Part shown: positions 17,394-26,120 of the stretch, piece after piece
How the letters are laid out: each line of letters opens with the position of its first letter
How positions within the stretch are numbered: position 1 is the stretch's first letter
NCBI RefSeq assembly: GCF_000429265.1
Contig: NZ_AUBN01000014.1
Location: 62,001 to 126,000, forward strand
Reading direction: 5' to 3'
DNA: 64,000 bases
From: Actinomyces gerencseriae DSM 6844
Lineage (GTDB): Bacteria > Actinomycetota > Actinomycetes > Actinomycetales > Actinomycetaceae
The notes under the pieces: model-generated
Told to the model about the DNA's origin: nothing
Databases searched by the model: none
The model's input: the letters and a program-made list of their open reading frames with translations, nothing else
Translations under genes and position numbers: made by a program

Positions 17394-18052
17394 AGCCCGG
17401 CCATTCTCTGCTCGCCGCGATCGGCGAGGAGGCGGCGCAGGTGCTCGGCCTCCTCGACCGGCAGCCCGTTGATGGTGGCGTCCGTGGCCGCCGCAGCCGT
17501 GTGGAGCCGGACCTCGGCGATCCCCAGCCAGGCGGCGAGCGGCCCCTGAGAGGTGTCGACGTACTGCATCCGCCCGTACGGGACCACGCAGATGCGGCGG
17601 AACATGATGCCCTTGCGCCACAGAAGGTGGTCGTCGGTCAGGGCGTAGCCCATGGCGCGCACCTGGCGCGGGACGAACCAGGCGACCCATGCCGCGAGGA
17701 CCGCCATCACCATGACGCCGGTCCATATCCATGGGCTCCACATGATCGCGCCAACCGCGAGGACCGCGGCAGGTGCTCCGACTCCGACCAGAGCGCCCAC
17801 GAGACGGACGGTGATGAGCCTGGCCGAGACGGGGCGGAAGACAACACCGGCCGGGCTGAAGGGATCGCCCACCGAGCCGAAGGGACCGCCCATCGGTTTG
17901 AAGGAGCCGCCCGCAGAGCCGAAGAGGCCGCCCGCCGGGCCTCCCGTCCAGCCCGCGGGATCTCCTGCCCGTCCCGCCCCGCCCGCGGGGGCGCCGGGCG
18001 CCGGGCCGCGGCCCGTGGAGGGCGTGGCGGCGGGTTCATTGACAGTGCTCAT
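17390..18052 (-). CDS. PH-domain (DUF304/bPH2) membrane protein, small
   Basis: A 220-aa protein: disordered Gly/Pro/Phe-rich N-terminus (about 75 residues with repeated GGxF), two transmembrane helices (VGALVGVGAPAAVLAVGAIM; WTGVMVMAVLAAWVAWFV), and a C-terminal bPH2 domain (YALTDDHLLWRKGIMFRRICVVPYGRMQYVDTSQGPLAAWLGIAEVRL, split here for reading). ATG 18052 has GAGGAGC upstream; the longer upstream frame only traverses the repeat array. It is coupled to the large PH-domain gene. Presumably the two form a complex. Confidence 0.85.
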   Translation of the reverse strand: MSTVNEPAATPSTGRGPAPGAPAGGAGRAGDPAGWTGGPAGGLFGSAGGSFKPMGGPFGSVGDPFSPAGVVFRPVSARLITVRLVGALVGVGAPAAVLAVGAIMWSPWIWTGVMVMAVLAAWVAWFVPRQVRAMGYALTDDHLLWRKGIMFRRICVVPYGRMQYVDTSQGPLAAWLGIAEVRLHTAAAATDATINGLPVEEAEHLRRLLADRGEQRMAGL

Positions 18053-18229
18053 CGATGCTCCTCGACCGGGTTGTACCGTGAACTGGTTGCGGACGGCGCC
18101 CGCGGCCGGGACGGAGCGAAGCGCCGTGACGGGTGCCGGCAACACGATCTCACGAGGACGGGTCGCGCGCCCACCATCTGCGACGGTCCTCGACCAGCGG
18201 GGGATCCCGCCGCCACGTTGACGAGAACG

Positions 18230-18380
18230 CCCCTCAGGCGGGAGCCCTGCGGACACCACGGTCTGCGGTAGGGCGATGAGCCCCGGGGGCGGAGGCCTCC
18301 CCTCAGGCGGGAGCGCTACTGCGATCGCCGGCACCGCTGCCAAAAGCTCAGGATGAGGCCTCCCCTCAGGCGGGAGCGCT
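18230..18380 (-). repeat. spaced repeat, three copies, 63-69-bp period
   Basis: GAGGCCTCCCCTCAGGCGGG plus AGCGCT occurs at 18292-18317 and 18355-18380, with a shorter copy (CCCCTCAGGCGGGAGC) at 18230. The right-hand copy includes the last codons and stop of the DUF3180 gene. The array accounts for half of the 313-bp gap between that gene and the small PH gene; I see nothing else in it. Confidence 0.75.
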
Positions 18381-18866
18381 GCCATCGGGCAGCGATGACT
18401 CCGAGCCGTGCCCGCCGTGATCGTCGTCGTCATCGGCGTCGATGGCGCACCAGTGCTCCACGAGCACGCCGACGCCGCACCACAGGAGGCATGACACCAG
18501 GCAGGCCCCCGCGGACCACGCCAGCGAGCTCATGGCCGGCGAGGGCGGGGTGAGGAGGGCCGTGGCGAGCTCACCGGCGTAGACCCCTCCGATAAGAGCA
18601 CCGACGATCGCCGAGGCCTGGGCGGCGACGGCGGTCGTGGCCGCGCCGGTCGGCGTCATCCACGTGGACTCGTGGGCGCGCAGGCGCCGCACGGCGAGCC
18701 CGGCGACGAGCACGACCACGGCGATCACCAGCGCGACGACGGCTCCCCAGGGCGTCAACGACGGCACCCACCCGCAATGCCGCAGTGAGAGATCGGAGAC
18801 GACCCAGGTGACGACCGCGGGTGCGATGAGGCACGCGAGGACCGTGGCCCAGCGCGTGCGGAACAT
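18366..18866 (-). CDS. DUF3180 membrane protein
   Basis: A 166-aa integral membrane protein with four hydrophobic helices (ATVLACLIAPAVVTWVV; WGAVVALVIAVVVLVAGLAV; a Gly/Ala-rich third; SLAWSAGACLVSCLLWCGVG) and an acidic tail (DADDDDD). DUF3180 genes lie directly after folK in many actinobacteria; no function is known. Its ATG overlaps the folB-folK stop by one base (TGATG), so translation is coupled. Confidence 0.88.
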   Translation of the reverse strand: MFRTRWATVLACLIAPAVVTWVVSDLSLRHCGWVPSLTPWGAVVALVIAVVVLVAGLAVRRLRAHESTWMTPTGAATTAVAAQASAIVGALIGGVYAGELATALLTPPSPAMSSLAWSAGACLVSCLLWCGVGVLVEHWCAIDADDDDDHGGHGSESSLPDGSAPA

Positions 18867-20959
18867 CAGAGACCCTGTCCGTTCCTACCGATGACGTCGC
18901 CCCAGTCCAGAGGGGAGGCCCAGGCCTCGTCCTGCGACCCGCCGGCCTGAGACGCGGATCCCGTCCGGGGCATCGGCGGGTGCGCCGGGTCCTGCGGAAT
19001 CTGCTGCTCACCGGGCATCGCGCCCGTTCCGGGAGCACGACCGGCGTCGCCCTGCGCCCGACCGGGCGCACTGGCCATATCGCCCCCGGCGGCCCCGTCA
19101 TCCATCACCGAGCCGCCGGCCTGAACGGGCCCCGCGTCCGCAATCGGGCCGCCGGCCTGGCCGGGCGCCGCATTCGCCACCGGGCCGCCGGCCTGGCCGG
19201 GCGCCGCATCCATGGCCGGGCCGTCCGGGCGGAGGCCCTCGACCGGCCCGGCGGCCTCTGCGCTCGAGCCGCCGCCCACCGGAGCGCCCGAGCTCTCCTC
19301 GCCGAGTCCTCCGGGCTCGGATCCGCCCATCATCGCCCCGAACTGGTCGTCCCCGACCTCGGGGGGCGCCACGTACTGGCCGGTCGGCAGCGCAGGGAGG
19401 TGGTCGGAGTCCAGCCAGTCGAGAGCCAGCCAGCGCACGCCGTCGCGATCGGGAGCGTTCTCGGCGAGAGAGGCGACGTACTGGTTGCCGATCTCGGCGA
19501 AGGGATCGGCCTGCGCCCAGGGCACCAGGACGAAGGCGCGCTGGGCGGCGCGCGGGTGCGGCAGGACCAGCTCGGCGTCGTCGGAGGTGACTCCCTCGTA
19601 GGTGATGATGTCCACATCCAGTGTGCGCGGCCCCCGGGGCTCGGTGCGCACGCGTCCGGCGTCGGCCTCCAGGCCCTGGCAGACGGAGAGGACCTCGCGA
19701 GGCGCGAGCGTCGTCGTCGCCAGCACGACGGTGTTGAGGTAGTCGGGCTGCTCCGGGCCGCCGGGCTCGACGATGGCGGCCGTTCGGGCCAACGGCGCGA
19801 CGTTGGCGACCTCGATGCCGTCGATCTCCCGCAGGGTGCGGACCGCGGCGCGCAGAGCGGGAACCACCCCGCCGACGTTCCCGCCCAGCGCGAGAACCAC
19901 CTCGACCGGATGGTCCGGACGTCGCCCCAGGACATCGACCGGTGCCGGCACGGGGGCCGCGGGAGCGGGCGCGGCCGCGTCCCCGGCATCTCCAGCGGGC
20001 GCGCCCTGCCACGGCTGAGCCGACTCGCCGGGCAGCCCGACGCCCGCCCCGGGATCGCCGGCGCCGCCGTCCAACGACGCGCCCTGCCACGGCTGAGCCG
20101 ACTCGCCGGGCAGCCCGACGCCCGTCCCGGGATCGCCGGCGCCGCCGTCCAGCGACGCGCCCTGCCACGGCTGAGCCAACTCACCGGACACCCCGACGCC
20201 CGTCCCGGGATCGCCGGCGCCGCCGTCCAGCGATGCGCCCTGCCACGGCTGAGCCATCTCATCGGAGGCGACGGCGTCAACCGCGGGCTCGCTCCCCCAC
20301 GGCACGTTCGCCTCCGCCGGGCCACCGGCGCCGTCCGCCGGCGAGCCCGACCACGGCTCGGCGCCCCCGAGGCCCGGGGCGCCCTCGGGCGCCCGGCTCT
20401 CATCGGCGTCCTGCCCGTCGCCGGCCGCGGAGGCCATCCCCCCGACGCCCGCCGCGGCGGCCGGGCTCCCGACAGGGCCGCCGGCGGTCCCGGGGGCCTG
20501 GGCCGGCCACTGGCCGGACGCCGAGTCGGGGACGACGGCCTGGTCCGACGCATGACCGGAGAGTGGATGACCGCCCTCGCCGCCGGTGCGATGGATCGTC
20601 ACCGAGACGTCCTCGAAGGCGACGTCCAGGGGCGCCTGCGGCTTGTGGATGGTGACCTCGACGGCGGTCACGCGCGGGAAGGCCAGCACGGCCTCGCCGA
20701 CACGGGCGGCGAGGGTCTCGATGAGACTCACCGGCTCCCCCTCGATGACGGCGACGACCGCCCGGGCGACCTCGGAGTAGTCGACGGCGTCCTTGACCGC
20801 GTCGGTGACGGAGGCGACCGCGGTGCCGCGCTCGCCCAGGTCGAGGGTGACATCGGCGGTGAAGAGCTGGCCCTCGGTGCGTTCGAAGGGGAGGACGCCG
20901 TGGTACCCGCGGGCGGACAGGCCCGACAGCCGGATCTGATCGGGCGTGGTGGTGGTCAT
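18866..20959 (-). CDS. folBK: FolB-FolK fusion: dihydroneopterin aldolase / HPPK
   Basis: A 697-aa bifunctional folate enzyme. Residues about 1-125 are dihydroneopterin aldolase (RGYHGVLPFERTEGQLF, VTIHKPQAPL). About 340-515 are 6-hydroxymethyl-dihydropterin pyrophosphokinase (VVLALGGNVGGVVPALRAAV, PRTLDVDIITYEG, LPHPRAAQRAFVLVPW). It converts dihydroneopterin to the hydroxymethyl-pterin and then adds pyrophosphate for FolP. The linker (about 130-335) contains a 26-aa repeat (SAQPWQGASLDGGAGDPG...) copied about four times, and a 180-residue Gly/Pro/Ala tail follows FolK. Both extensions are far beyond family length. It overlaps folP by ATGA and the DUF3180 gene by one base. Confidence 0.93.
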   Translation of the reverse strand: MTTTTPDQIRLSGLSARGYHGVLPFERTEGQLFTADVTLDLGERGTAVASVTDAVKDAVDYSEVARAVVAVIEGEPVSLIETLAARVGEAVLAFPRVTAVEVTIHKPQAPLDVAFEDVSVTIHRTGGEGGHPLSGHASDQAVVPDSASGQWPAQAPGTAGGPVGSPAAAAGVGGMASAAGDGQDADESRAPEGAPGLGGAEPWSGSPADGAGGPAEANVPWGSEPAVDAVASDEMAQPWQGASLDGGAGDPGTGVGVSGELAQPWQGASLDGGAGDPGTGVGLPGESAQPWQGASLDGGAGDPGAGVGLPGESAQPWQGAPAGDAGDAAAPAPAAPVPAPVDVLGRRPDHPVEVVLALGGNVGGVVPALRAAVRTLREIDGIEVANVAPLARTAAIVEPGGPEQPDYLNTVVLATTTLAPREVLSVCQGLEADAGRVRTEPRGPRTLDVDIITYEGVTSDDAELVLPHPRAAQRAFVLVPWAQADPFAEIGNQYVASLAENAPDRDGVRWLALDWLDSDHLPALPTGQYVAPPEVGDDQFGAMMGGSEPGGLGEESSGAPVGGGSSAEAAGPVEGLRPDGPAMDAAPGQAGGPVANAAPGQAGGPIADAGPVQAGGSVMDDGAAGGDMASAPGRAQGDAGRAPGTGAMPGEQQIPQDPAHPPMPRTGSASQAGGSQDEAWASPLDWGDVIGRNGQGL
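20001..20260 (-). repeat. 78-bp in-frame tandem repeat in the FolB-FolK linker
   Basis: Units beginning GCGCCCTGCCACGGCTGAGC start at 20001, 20079, 20157 and 20235, exactly 78 bp (26 codons) apart with a few substitutions. Period divisible by three keeps the fusion in frame, so copy number can vary without breaking the gene. Confidence 0.9.
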
Positions 20960-21840
20960 CGGTGTTCCTTCCAGAGGGAGGCGGTTCGGACGGCGTCCCG
21001 GTTGGCCGGGACCTCATGGACTCGCACTGCCCAGGCACCGGCGAGGGCGACGAGGGCCGTGGTGGCGGCGGTGGCGGCGTCTCGGGCGATCGGGTCGGCC
21101 GCCGCGGACTCGGGCAGGCTCAGGGACAGGAAGCGCTTGCGCGAGGAGCCGATGAGGACGGGCAGGCCCAGCTCCCGGCGCAGACGCTCGGTGGCGGCCA
21201 GGAGCTGCCACGACTGCTGATGGGTCTTGGCGAAGCCGAGGCCGGGATCAACGACCACCTGACGACGATCGACCCCGGCGGCGTCGAGCTCGTTCAGGCG
21301 CTCGCGCAACTCGGTCTCGACCCCGGACACGACGTCGCCGTGGGCGCTGTAGTCGGTCAGGCGATCCATGGTCTCGGGGTCGCCGCGCCAGTGCTGGCAG
21401 ACGTAGACGGCACCGGTCTTGGCGATCACCTGGTGCATATCGGCGTCGGCCAGGCCCCCGGAGACGTCGTTGACGACGACGGCACCGGCCTCGACGGCCG
21501 CCTCGGCGGTGGCGGCGTGAATGGTGTCGACGGAGACGGCCGCGCCATCGTCCGCGAGCGCGCGCACAACGGGGATGACGCGCGCCTGCTCGACCTCGGG
21601 GGTGACGCGAACGGCGCCAGGACGGGTGGACTCGCCGCCGACGTCGACGATGTCGGCGCCCTGGGCGAGAAGCTGACGGCCGTGGGCGACGGCGAGGTCC
21701 GCGGTCTCCCAACGGCCGCCGTCGGAGAATGAGTCCGGAGTAACGTTGATGATGCCCATCACCAGGGTCCGACCGGCCGCCGAGGCCTCCGCGAGAGGGG
21801 ACGGCAGAGGCACCGGTGCGGGGTGCAGGACATCAGTCAC
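20956..21840 (-). CDS. folP: dihydropteroate synthase
   Basis: Condenses the pterin pyrophosphate with p-aminobenzoate to dihydropteroate (the sulfonamide target). The 294-aa TIM-barrel protein shows MGIINVTPDSFSDGG, ADIVDVGGESTRPGA, VSVDTIHAATAEAA, VVNDVSGG, VVVDPGLGFAKT and LIGSSRKRFL. The start is taken as GTG 21840 (VTDVLHPAP) with GGGAGG just upstream, because no ATG lies between it and the first conserved motif. It overlaps folBK by four bases. In related genomes folE lies immediately upstream; here 19 kb of accessory DNA separates them. Confidence 0.94.
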   Translation of the reverse strand: MTDVLHPAPVPLPSPLAEASAAGRTLVMGIINVTPDSFSDGGRWETADLAVAHGRQLLAQGADIVDVGGESTRPGAVRVTPEVEQARVIPVVRALADDGAAVSVDTIHAATAEAAVEAGAVVVNDVSGGLADADMHQVIAKTGAVYVCQHWRGDPETMDRLTDYSAHGDVVSGVETELRERLNELDAAGVDRRQVVVDPGLGFAKTHQQSWQLLAATERLRRELGLPVLIGSSRKRFLSLSLPESAAADPIARDAATAATTALVALAGAWAVRVHEVPANRDAVRTASLWKEHR

Positions 21841-21986
21841 CCTCCCAGGGTAACGGTGCACGCGAATTTCTTCGGGAGCGGCGAGGCGCAGGCGGTCGGA
21901 CGGCGAGTCCGCCCGCAGCCGACCGGGGCGCTCCACGGGAGTCTCCCCGCGTTCCCGCTCCTTCGCCTCCCCGACCCGTCCCTTCG

Positions 21987-22045
21987 CCGAGATCGGTCGT
22001 ATTCCGCGTCGAGATCGGTTCAGTTCCGGCTCGAGATCGGTTCCG
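21987..22045 (+). repeat. 22-bp GAGATCGGT repeat, locus 2
   Basis: Three tandem copies upstream of folP (CCGAGATCGGTCGTATTCCG, then CGAGATCGGTTCAGTTCCG, then CGAGATCGGTTCCG). The last two are also the first part of the 142-bp repeat that recurs at 33264. Confidence 0.85.
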
Positions 22046-22151
22046 TCCCGTGAGCCCTCGTCCCGAGGGCGTCGACGACGCGCAGGCCGTCGGCGGTCGG
22101 GGATGTTCACGATGAGTGAGAACGTGTTCCGGAGGCCGGGTGCGGTCGAGC
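22010..22151 (+). repeat. 142-bp direct repeat, left copy (boundary of RiPP module)
   Basis: This segment matches 33264-33405 over 142 bp without gaps, with about 11 substitutions (about 92% identity). It contains two 22-bp repeat units, a GCCCTCG-TCC-CGAGGGC hairpin and GGATGTTCACGATGAG. The pair bracket the RiPP/ABC gene cluster in direct orientation. No conserved coding signal is evident between copies (changes fall at all codon positions). Confidence 0.9.
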
Positions 22152-22166
22152 CGAGGCTGAGGGGGA

Positions 22167-22258
22167 ACCGCAATGCGACGGGAAAGCGGGGCGCAGGCGT
22201 GCTGGAGTGGATGGTGCGGATGAGTGGCACCGCAATGCGACGGGAAAGCGGGGCGCAG
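22167..22258 (+). repeat. spaced 30-bp repeat pair, 62-bp period
   Basis: ACCGCAATGCGACGGGAAAG plus CGGGGCGCAG occurs identically at 22167-22196 and 22229-22258 with an unrelated 32-bp spacer. With the 142-bp element it fills the 492-bp gap between folP and the second YcaO-like gene. Confidence 0.85.
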
Positions 22259-22332
22259 AGCGGAGCGGAGCCGGAAGACCGGCCGGAGGACCGGTTCGGT
22301 GCGGCGACGGCGATGATCGGCGGCGCCCGTGC

Positions 22333-23784
22333 TCACCACCCGGGGTACGGCCAGAGGCTCGTCCGCGGCGGAACGCCCGCCCGCCCCTCCCCGTCGGTCC
22401 GCCGGCCGAGGCGCCGACGAGCGGACCGCGCCACCTCGGGGTCGGGCGGGAAGGCGCCCAGCGGCAGCGTGGAGGCACCGGGAACGAGCAGGCGGACGCA
22501 GACATCCCCCTGCGGCGCGGACCCCTCCGAGAGAAGAACCTCCCATGCGCATCCTCGTGGGAAGCACCCCGCCGGCCGCGCCGGTGGCACCGGCTGCGCC
22601 ATTCGTGCCGGCCGCGCCATTCGTGCCGGCCGCGCCATTCGTGCCGGCCGCGCCGGTGGCACCGGCCGCGTTATCCGCGCTGTCCGCACCGGCCGCCCGG
22701 TGGCCCGACCCGCACCGGCCACCGGCCCCGCCGCGACGGTCCCGGTCCGACGGCGGATCTCCGCTCTCATCCGGGGGTCCAGGAGGAGCTGGACGTGGCA
22801 CAGGGGATCGAGGAGGCGCCGATGCAGCGGACCGAAGGCGTCGAGGTAGCGGCGGTCCTCCCGGTGCGGGCTGAGGACGCCCAGGACGTGGCCGGCCGTG
22901 CGGTGCAGGGGGTCGTCCGGATCATCGAGCGCCCTGGCGACGACCAGCTGCCACAGCGCCCTGGCGCACGCCTGTCGTCGTCCCCCGCGATCGATCCCCG
23001 AGGCCGCGCCCAGGGCCGTGATCCCGCCGTCGTCGATGACGGCCAGGCACACCCGGGAGGCGAGCCCTCCCGGAAGGATCCCGAGCCCCACCGATAGCCC
23101 GTCGGCGCCCCAGGCCCGCGCGTCCTGCTGGGCCCCGGCGGAGTCCAGAGGCGCGGGAGGCGGGGCGCTCGGATCGGACCACCAGGTCCACAGCGCGTCC
23201 TCGGCGCACAGGGACGCCCAGGCGGCGCTGCGTGCCCGACGACGGGACGCCCCCGCTCCCAGTCCCGCGAGCAGGGGCGGGTGGGTGCGGGGCTCGTCGG
23301 GGCGGGTGTCGTGGGGGCGCGCGAAGGCGAGGGAGTAGGGGACCCAGCCGTCCGCCGGCCGGTCCCCCAGGCGGCGGGCGGGCACCCAGGCATGGGGCCT
23401 GGTCGGATCCACACGTTCGATCGGGCATCCGGGCTCCTCGAGCAGGGAGGGGTCGAGCAGGCCCAGGGACGGGACCTCGAGGATCTGCTCGCCGCCGTCG
23501 ATCAGCTCCCGCGGCGAGGCGATCCGCACGGGCAGCCGCCCGTGATCGGCCGACCACCAGTGGCGCGCCGCCGTGGCGCGCAGGAGCGCGATATCGTCCG
23601 CATCCCCCTCATCCGCGATGGTGACGGCGACGGCTCGTTCATCGACCCCCGGCGCCGGCGGCATGCTCAACTGGTAGTGACGGAAGTCGGGCGGGAAGGG
23701 GGCATCGTGGCGGAGCCTGACGGCTGAGAGGCGCCCCGGTCCGGCCGCCGGGGGCGCGGGACGGCCGCCGGCGCCCTCAGGCAT
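22333..23784 (-). CDS. degenerate YcaO-like RiPP maturation protein
   Basis: A 483-aa protein whose layout follows the YcaO fold: REL..GG and WVPYSLAF as in the YcaO 'VP' strand, LLAGLGAGASRRRARSAAWASLCAEDALWTWW in the position of the G-x-AxG helix, and ILPGGLASRVCLAVIDDGGITALGAASGIDRGGRRQACARALWQLV in that of the C-terminal core. The paired Glu residues that bind Mg-ATP in active YcaO enzymes are not evident (AEDALW, ALWQLV), so it is probably a non-catalytic or divergent partner. About residues 365-400 are a 6-aa repeat (RPARMA). Its ATG overlaps the cyclodehydratase stop by eight bases, so the two are made together. Assignment rests on pattern and context, not a database match. Confidence 0.6.
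   Translation of the reverse strand: MPEGAGGRPAPPAAGPGRLSAVRLRHDAPFPPDFRHYQLSMPPAPGVDERAVAVTIADEGDADDIALLRATAARHWWSADHGRLPVRIASPRELIDGGEQILEVPSLGLLDPSLLEEPGCPIERVDPTRPHAWVPARRLGDRPADGWVPYSLAFARPHDTRPDEPRTHPPLLAGLGAGASRRRARSAAWASLCAEDALWTWWSDPSAPPPAPLDSAGAQQDARAWGADGLSVGLGILPGGLASRVCLAVIDDGGITALGAASGIDRGGRRQACARALWQLVVARALDDPDDPLHRTAGHVLGVLSPHREDRRYLDAFGPLHRRLLDPLCHVQLLLDPRMRAEIRRRTGTVAAGPVAGAGRATGRPVRTARITRPVPPARPARMARPARMARPARMAQPVPPARPAGCFPRGCAWEVLLSEGSAPQGDVCVRLLVPGASTLPLGAFPPDPEVARSARRRLGRRTDGEGRAGVPPRTSLWPYPGW
22580..22670 (-). repeat. 18-bp in-frame tandem repeat
   Basis: GTGCCGGCCGCGCCATTC is repeated about three to four times at 18-bp period near the 3' part of the second YcaO-like gene, giving the RPARMA peptide repeat. 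Confidence 0.7.
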
Positions 23785-26074
23785 GGGGCAGCGGGAAGTA
23801 GTTGAGCCGGTCCTCGTCCAAAGCGCGCTCCCGCCACCCGAGCTCGACGGCCAGATCCTGGACGCGACGCCGCCCGAGGTAGGGGAAGGCGGCCGGGGCG
23901 TTGCCGACGGTGCCGGGGGCGATGACGCGCACGACCCGCATGCCGGTGCTGGCGACGTCGGGGGTGGTGATGTCGACGACGATCGCGCCGATGCCGTGGC
24001 GTTCGAGCGCGCAGCGGTAGTGGTCCGCGGGGTCGCCGGCGATGTCGGGCACGGTCGCCCGATCCCGGTGGGTCGAGGGCTCGAGCAGGGAGCTCATCGC
24101 CCGTCCCGCGCGCGGATCGAGGTAGACCTGCTGCTGCACCATCAGGTCGTCGCAGTCGTGCATGTCCGACCGGAAGTCGTCGAGGTAGCGGCGGTCCCGG
24201 CGCCACGGCTTGAAGGCGCGCCCGTTGAGCTCTCCGGCCGCCATCACCTTCCAGTGCAGCCCGTCGGAGCGCAGCAGATCGCGCGACCCCTCCTGGAGGG
24301 TGAAGGCCTCCGTCAGCGCCTTGACCGCTCCCTGGCGGAAGCGGGGCCTGGCGGAGAACCCGATGTTGACCAGCCGGGCGTCATCATCGTGCACGATCGC
24401 GGCCGCGACGGGCACACCGAACTCGTTGTCGAGGTTGAGGTACGTCGCACGGCACGGCGGCTCGATGACCGGGCCCCCGAGACCGGTCACCGCGGGCAGG
24501 GGGTGAGCGTTCAGCCACCAGACCATCGTGGCGTGCCGTTCGATGATCTCCTCCAGGGCGCTGCGCACGGCGAAGGCCTCGTCGGGCCCCGCGGCGATCC
24601 CCGCGAAGGAGCAGAAGTTCGTGGGAGGCGCGGCCGCCAGGCCCGCGGAGTACCAGTTGACGTAGACGAGGGAGGCGGGGACGAGGACCGGCGAGTCGTC
24701 CGCGATCCACCGGCCGTGGACCCAGTGGACCCGCAGGTCCCGGCTCAGGGGCACGAACGGGAAACCGGGGGCCGCGTACTGCTCCTCGCTGTACAGGACG
24801 AGCTCGCGGGGGTCGAGCACGGGCAGCCCCCGGCGCCGCAGCTCGTCGTAGGAGCCCCAGGTGACCGGGAGCGTGTCCAGGACGTTGCCGCAGTAGCGCT
24901 CGACCGACTCCCCCAGGGCCGCCAGGCGCGCGCCGGCGGCGTCGGAGAAGGCTGAGCCCTGGCACAGGATGTTGTTCGCCCAGGGGGTGACGGCGCGGAT
25001 GTCCGCGACGTCGGCCTGCCGCGTCATCAGCGACCGGGGCGCACGGGGGTGGTGGTCCACCTCGCGCACCCGCAGCACTATTCCGGTCCGTTCATCGATC
25101 AGGTGCTCCCGGGAGTGGTCCCGGTACCGGGTCCGCCGCCCCGGCATGGGCAGCACCGGATGCCGCAGGTGCTCGACGCCGTCGGCGCCCGGGACGATCT
25201 CATGGAGCACGTCACCGTGGGCCGCTTCCGGGCCCGCCGACGAGTCGAGGCTCTCGCAGGCGTCCGCGAGCACGTCCAGGCCGGCGTCGAGCAGTGCCGG
25301 CAGGCGCTCCGGCGCGGGCCCCTGGTCGCCCCCGGGCGGGAAGCGCCGCAGCAGCCGGTGGACGCGCGGCTCGCGCGCGGCGGCCAGGCGACGGGCGGCG
25401 GCATCCTCGTAGGAGGCGCCGACGCCGGGAGTGACGAGGGGCCCCACCCACAGCCGCCCTCGGCCGAGCTCGACGGGGATCCAGGGGACCCTCATGTCGT
25501 GGCAGATGCGGTCCATGTCGATGAGGTCGTCCTCACGTGCGCCGCGCAGGGCGATGACGAGGGGCAGTCCCAGCTCGAAGGCCCGGTTGACCGCGGCCCT
25601 GGCGCCCTCCCAGGGGAGCTCCAGGACGGAGCCCTCCGGGCGGTGACGCCGGGTCAGGGCGCGGACCATCCCCTGGTCCCCGGTCATGACCGCCCGCAGC
25701 CCGGGGCGGGAGGGGGCCGGGCGCCCGATGGTCTCAGTGCGCTCAACGGCCCCAACGACGGTCTCGCCGATCTCAGCGGCCTCGCCGGTCCCGCCGTCCG
25801 CCCCGGAGGGGCGGACGGCATCCACGACGAGTCTGCGCAGGGGCTCGGCCGCCCGCGCGAGGTCCTCACCGATCAGGTCCCCCCTCCCGCAGCGCCACAG
25901 GAGCAGGAGCGTCTGGGCGACCTCCGCGGGAACGTCGATCGTGAAGTGCCTGTCCTCGATGCTGAGGACGCATCGTTCCGGCTCCAGCGGACGGATCTCC
26001 GCGCCGATGGTCGACGCCTGCGCGGAGGCGAGGATCGGAGGGGACGCGCTGCGGGGCGGGGGTGTGGGGCTCAT
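23777..26074 (-). CDS. fused RRE/E1-like and YcaO cyclodehydratase (TOMM/LAP type)
   Basis: A 765-aa RiPP cyclodehydratase. YcaO enzymes phosphorylate peptide backbone amides to turn Ser/Thr/Cys into oxazolines or thiazolines. Residues about 25-80 (LSIEDRHFTIDVPAEVAQTLLLLW) look like a winged-helix RiPP recognition element that binds the leader. About 130-340 is the ThiF/E1-like partner region. About 345-760 is a SagD-type YcaO with the Mg-ATP glutamates: LGESVERYCG (about 388), LEEIIERHATMVW (about 508) and TEAFTLQEGSRDL (about 585). It ends YFPLPHA, resembling the proline-rich YcaO C-terminus. ATG 26074 follows GAAGGA. It lies 87 bp after a RiPP precursor gene, behind a strong hairpin. Confidence 0.88.
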   Translation of the reverse strand: MSPTPPPRSASPPILASAQASTIGAEIRPLEPERCVLSIEDRHFTIDVPAEVAQTLLLLWRCGRGDLIGEDLARAAEPLRRLVVDAVRPSGADGGTGEAAEIGETVVGAVERTETIGRPAPSRPGLRAVMTGDQGMVRALTRRHRPEGSVLELPWEGARAAVNRAFELGLPLVIALRGAREDDLIDMDRICHDMRVPWIPVELGRGRLWVGPLVTPGVGASYEDAAARRLAAAREPRVHRLLRRFPPGGDQGPAPERLPALLDAGLDVLADACESLDSSAGPEAAHGDVLHEIVPGADGVEHLRHPVLPMPGRRTRYRDHSREHLIDERTGIVLRVREVDHHPRAPRSLMTRQADVADIRAVTPWANNILCQGSAFSDAAGARLAALGESVERYCGNVLDTLPVTWGSYDELRRRGLPVLDPRELVLYSEEQYAAPGFPFVPLSRDLRVHWVHGRWIADDSPVLVPASLVYVNWYSAGLAAAPPTNFCSFAGIAAGPDEAFAVRSALEEIIERHATMVWWLNAHPLPAVTGLGGPVIEPPCRATYLNLDNEFGVPVAAAIVHDDDARLVNIGFSARPRFRQGAVKALTEAFTLQEGSRDLLRSDGLHWKVMAAGELNGRAFKPWRRDRRYLDDFRSDMHDCDDLMVQQQVYLDPRAGRAMSSLLEPSTHRDRATVPDIAGDPADHYRCALERHGIGAIVVDITTPDVASTGMRVVRVIAPGTVGNAPAAFPYLGRRRVQDLAVELGWRERALDEDRLNYFPLPHA

Positions 26075-26120
26075 CTGGTCCTTCTCGACGGGTTCGGGCG
26101 GGGAAAGGGGGCGGACCCGG

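Noticed and set aside
22010-22151. A short peptide gene inside the 142-bp repeat
   Set aside because: Open frames exist on both strands, but substitutions between copies alter residues freely and no ribosome-binding site is conserved, so coding is unlikely.
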